In this document: positions 62,494 to 64,000 of the stretch, piece by piece
Layout: each line of letters starts with the position of its first letter
Numbering within the stretch: the first letter of the stretch is position 1
Translations under genes and position numbers: made by a program
Source of the DNA: Bradyrhizobium yuanmingense
Lineage (GTDB): Bacteria > Pseudomonadota > Alphaproteobacteria > Rhizobiales > Xanthobacteraceae
Assembly: GCF_029167105.1 (NCBI RefSeq)
Contig: NZ_JARFML010000021.1
Span: 1 to 64,000, forward strand
Length of the DNA: 64,000 bases
Direction: 5' to 3'
Notes under the pieces: model-generated
What the model saw: only the letters and a program-made list of their open reading frames with translations
Database searches by the model: none
What the model was told of the DNA's origin: nothing

Positions 62494-64000
62494 TCAGTTG
62501 CAGACCTCGGCATTGGCGTCGACGTGGGGACCGCCGCCGCCGCGATAGACGAGGCGGCAACCGGGCCTGACCGGCCGGCAGAGCAGAGCGTTGCAAAAGA
62601 TCTGACCACTGCCGCTCGAGGCACGGCCCGCGCCAGCCGCCGCAGCTGCACCGTAGCCGCCCGCTGCAGCACCGGCCCGCTGCCGTGCGGGGCGGTCCTC
62701 GCCGTCGTCGCGCCGCGAGGTCGCGGGCTTTGACGCGGGCTTGGCGGCGCGCTTCTTCTCGCATTCATTGTCGTCGTTCAGCACATAGCCGTTGCCGCAA
62801 ACGATCCTGGTGCACTTGTCGCCTTCGGCCTTGAAACCATGCTCGCAGACCAGCGGGCAGACCCGCGACGGCTGGGCCTTGACCGCATCGAGCGCGTCGG
62901 TGCTCGCCACCTTCACGTCGAGCTTGGTGCCGGCATAGCGATTGAACTGCGACAGCGACCGCTGCGAGGACGTGTTCCAATTGCCGTCGGCCTGCCCGGA
63001 GAAGCAGCCGACGCGGCCGAGCTCGCTCTGCACCGAGCGGTTGAGGTCGGCCGGCGCGGTCGCCGGGGTGAGGGCGGCGACGTTGGTGCCGGCGGCGCTC
63101 GTGGTGTTGCCCGGCGCAACGCCCGGCGCCGTGGCGGCGAGGTTGACGCGCTGCTGCTCGGCGGCGGCCGCCTGCTGCTGTGCCTGCTCCTTCGCCTTCT
63201 GCGCAGCAAGCTGCGCCTGCTCAGCGGCCTTCGCATCGGCCGCGGCCCTGGCTTGCGCATCCTTCTGCGCGCCGAGCGCAGCAAGGCGGTCGCGCTCGGC
63301 CTCGGCCTGCTTCGCTTTCGCGATCGCCGCCGCATGCGCCTGCTCCGCGCCGATCTTCTCGAGCTGGAGCTTGGCAAGGCTCGCATAGAACCCCTCGGGA
63401 TGCTGGGCGAGGAAGGCTTCCCACGCCGGCCGGTTGCCGACCTGGAGCGCGAGCTCGTAGTCGCGGCGGATATCGGCCTGGGGATTGGCTACGGGCGCCG
63501 CCGGCGCCAGCTTGACCGGCACCAGCGGCACGTCCTCGCCACCCAGCGAGCCGTAGACGAACGGCTCCTGCTTGTTGCCGGTCGACTTCAGCACATCGTC
63601 GCGCACGAAGCCGAAGGCGCGGCGGACGTCGAGGCCAGGCGTCGTCAGATGCTTCGACAGCGCGATGGTGAACGGGCTGTTGGCACCGTCGCCGTCCTGC
63701 GCGGTGAAGCCGGCCTTGGCCGAATAGGCGATCAGCGTGTTGGGGCTGGACGGCTCGACCTGGGCGAGGCCGCGGCCGATGCCGCGCGAAGCGACCGTGC
63801 GCTTCATCCGCTTGCTGAACGGATTGTCGCGGCAGGCATCGAGGATCACCAGACGCAATTGCTTTGCGGGCTCGACCGCGACCAGGACACGGTCGAGGGA
63901 GAGCGCCTCGTCAAAGACGTCGGTGTCCCGCTCGAGCTTGGCATCCACCGGGATCAGATAGTTCGAGCCCTCCACCTCGATGCCGTGGCCGGCGTAGTAG
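62494..64000 (-). CDS. Caspase-family (peptidase C14) protein, partial at the window edge
   Basis: The gene runs off the right end, so its start is missing; about 500 residues are seen. Both catalytic residues of the metacaspase-like fold are present: His in YYAGHGIEVEG at the very edge and Cys in LVILDACRDNPFSK. About residues 190-290 of the visible part form an Ala/Gln/Lys-rich helical stretch (AKAKQAEAERDRLAALGAQK). The C-terminal 120 residues are cysteine-containing (VCPLVCEHGFKAEGDKCTRI, CGNGYVLNDDNECEKK) and end in a basic, glycine-rich tail. It may be a periplasmic or secreted protease or signalling protein; the N-terminus that would show this is outside the window. Confidence 0.85.
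   Translation of the reverse strand, partial: YYAGHGIEVEGSNYLIPVDAKLERDTDVFDEALSLDRVLVAVEPAKQLRLVILDACRDNPFSKRMKRTVASRGIGRGLAQVEPSSPNTLIAYSAKAGFTAQDGDGANSPFTIALSKHLTTPGLDVRRAFGFVRDDVLKSTGNKQEPFVYGSLGGEDVPLVPVKLAPAAPVANPQADIRRDYELALQVGNRPAWEAFLAQHPEGFYASLAKLQLEKIGAEQAHAAAIAKAKQAEAERDRLAALGAQKDAQARAAADAKAAEQAQLAAQKAKEQAQQQAAAAEQQRVNLAATAPGVAPGNTTSAAGTNVAALTPATAPADLNRSVQSELGRVGCFSGQADGNWNTSSQRSLSQFNRYAGTKLDVKVASTDALDAVKAQPSRVCPLVCEHGFKAEGDKCTRIVCGNGYVLNDDNECEKKRAAKPASKPATSRRDDGEDRPARQRAGAAAGGYGAAAAAGAGRASSGSGQIFCNALLCRPVRPGCRLVYRGGGGPHVDANAEVCN

Overview
The window looks like ordinary core chromosome of a Bradyrhizobium-type alphaproteobacterium. Coding sequence is GC-rich, the gaps carry Rhizobiales-style palindromic repeats, and one gene matches the amino acid:[carrier protein] ligase known from Bradyrhizobium japonicum in length and metal-ligand positions. 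I see no rRNA, tRNA, phage, insertion sequence, transposase or CRISPR. I call 51 intact coding regions (one runs off the right edge) and one gene remnant.

Layout. 0.3-2.1 kb: a PilZ protein and an iron-type alcohol dehydrogenase/maleylacetate reductase relative. 2.5-8.0 kb: a complete peptide/nickel-type ABC importer (binding protein, two permeases, two ATPases). 8.0-9.4 kb: a small secreted protein and a ceramidase-like membrane protein whose promoter region holds two matching palindromes. 9.6-19.3 kb: a block of minus-strand genes resembling acyclic-terpene or branched acyl-CoA degradation (biotin-dependent acyl-CoA carboxylase, beta-keto acid cleavage enzyme, AraC regulator, GST, two acyl-CoA dehydrogenases, XRE regulator). 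19.5-22.5 kb: a VIT/VWA surface protein with a C-terminal LPKTA sorting signal and its Gram-negative sortase. 22.6-29.4 kb: an ADP-forming acyl-CoA ligase, an MCE-domain protein and a large autotransporter.

29.6-41.2 kb is an amide/urea nitrogen module. A five-gene urea-type ABC transporter (urtABCDE order) is followed by formamidase FmdA, its FmdB partner and a 3' remnant of a second amidase. Divergent from it lie a very unusual hybrid sensor, in which an NCS1-type permease is fused through a cysteine-rich segment to a histidine kinase and receiver, and a LuxR-type response regulator. This permease-kinase system is the most interesting candidate for a poorly described system.

41.4-46.7 kb: a Baeyer-Villiger-type monooxygenase, a secreted trypsin-fold protease, a HAD hydrolase and methionine salvage (mtnP-mtnA). 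46.7-50.6 kb: a carrier-protein aminoacylation cluster (carrier protein divergent from acyl-CoA dehydrogenase, aaRS-like ligase and a GNAT-like protein). 50.8-58.8 kb: two c-di-GMP proteins flanking a tripartite tricarboxylate transporter. 59-64 kb: two small hypotheticals, rpmF, mtgA, a farnesyl-diphosphate synthase and a caspase-like protein cut by the window edge.

Starts were chosen from Shine-Dalgarno spacing, overlap with neighbours and family N-termini. Family assignments come from motif reading only; no database search was run.
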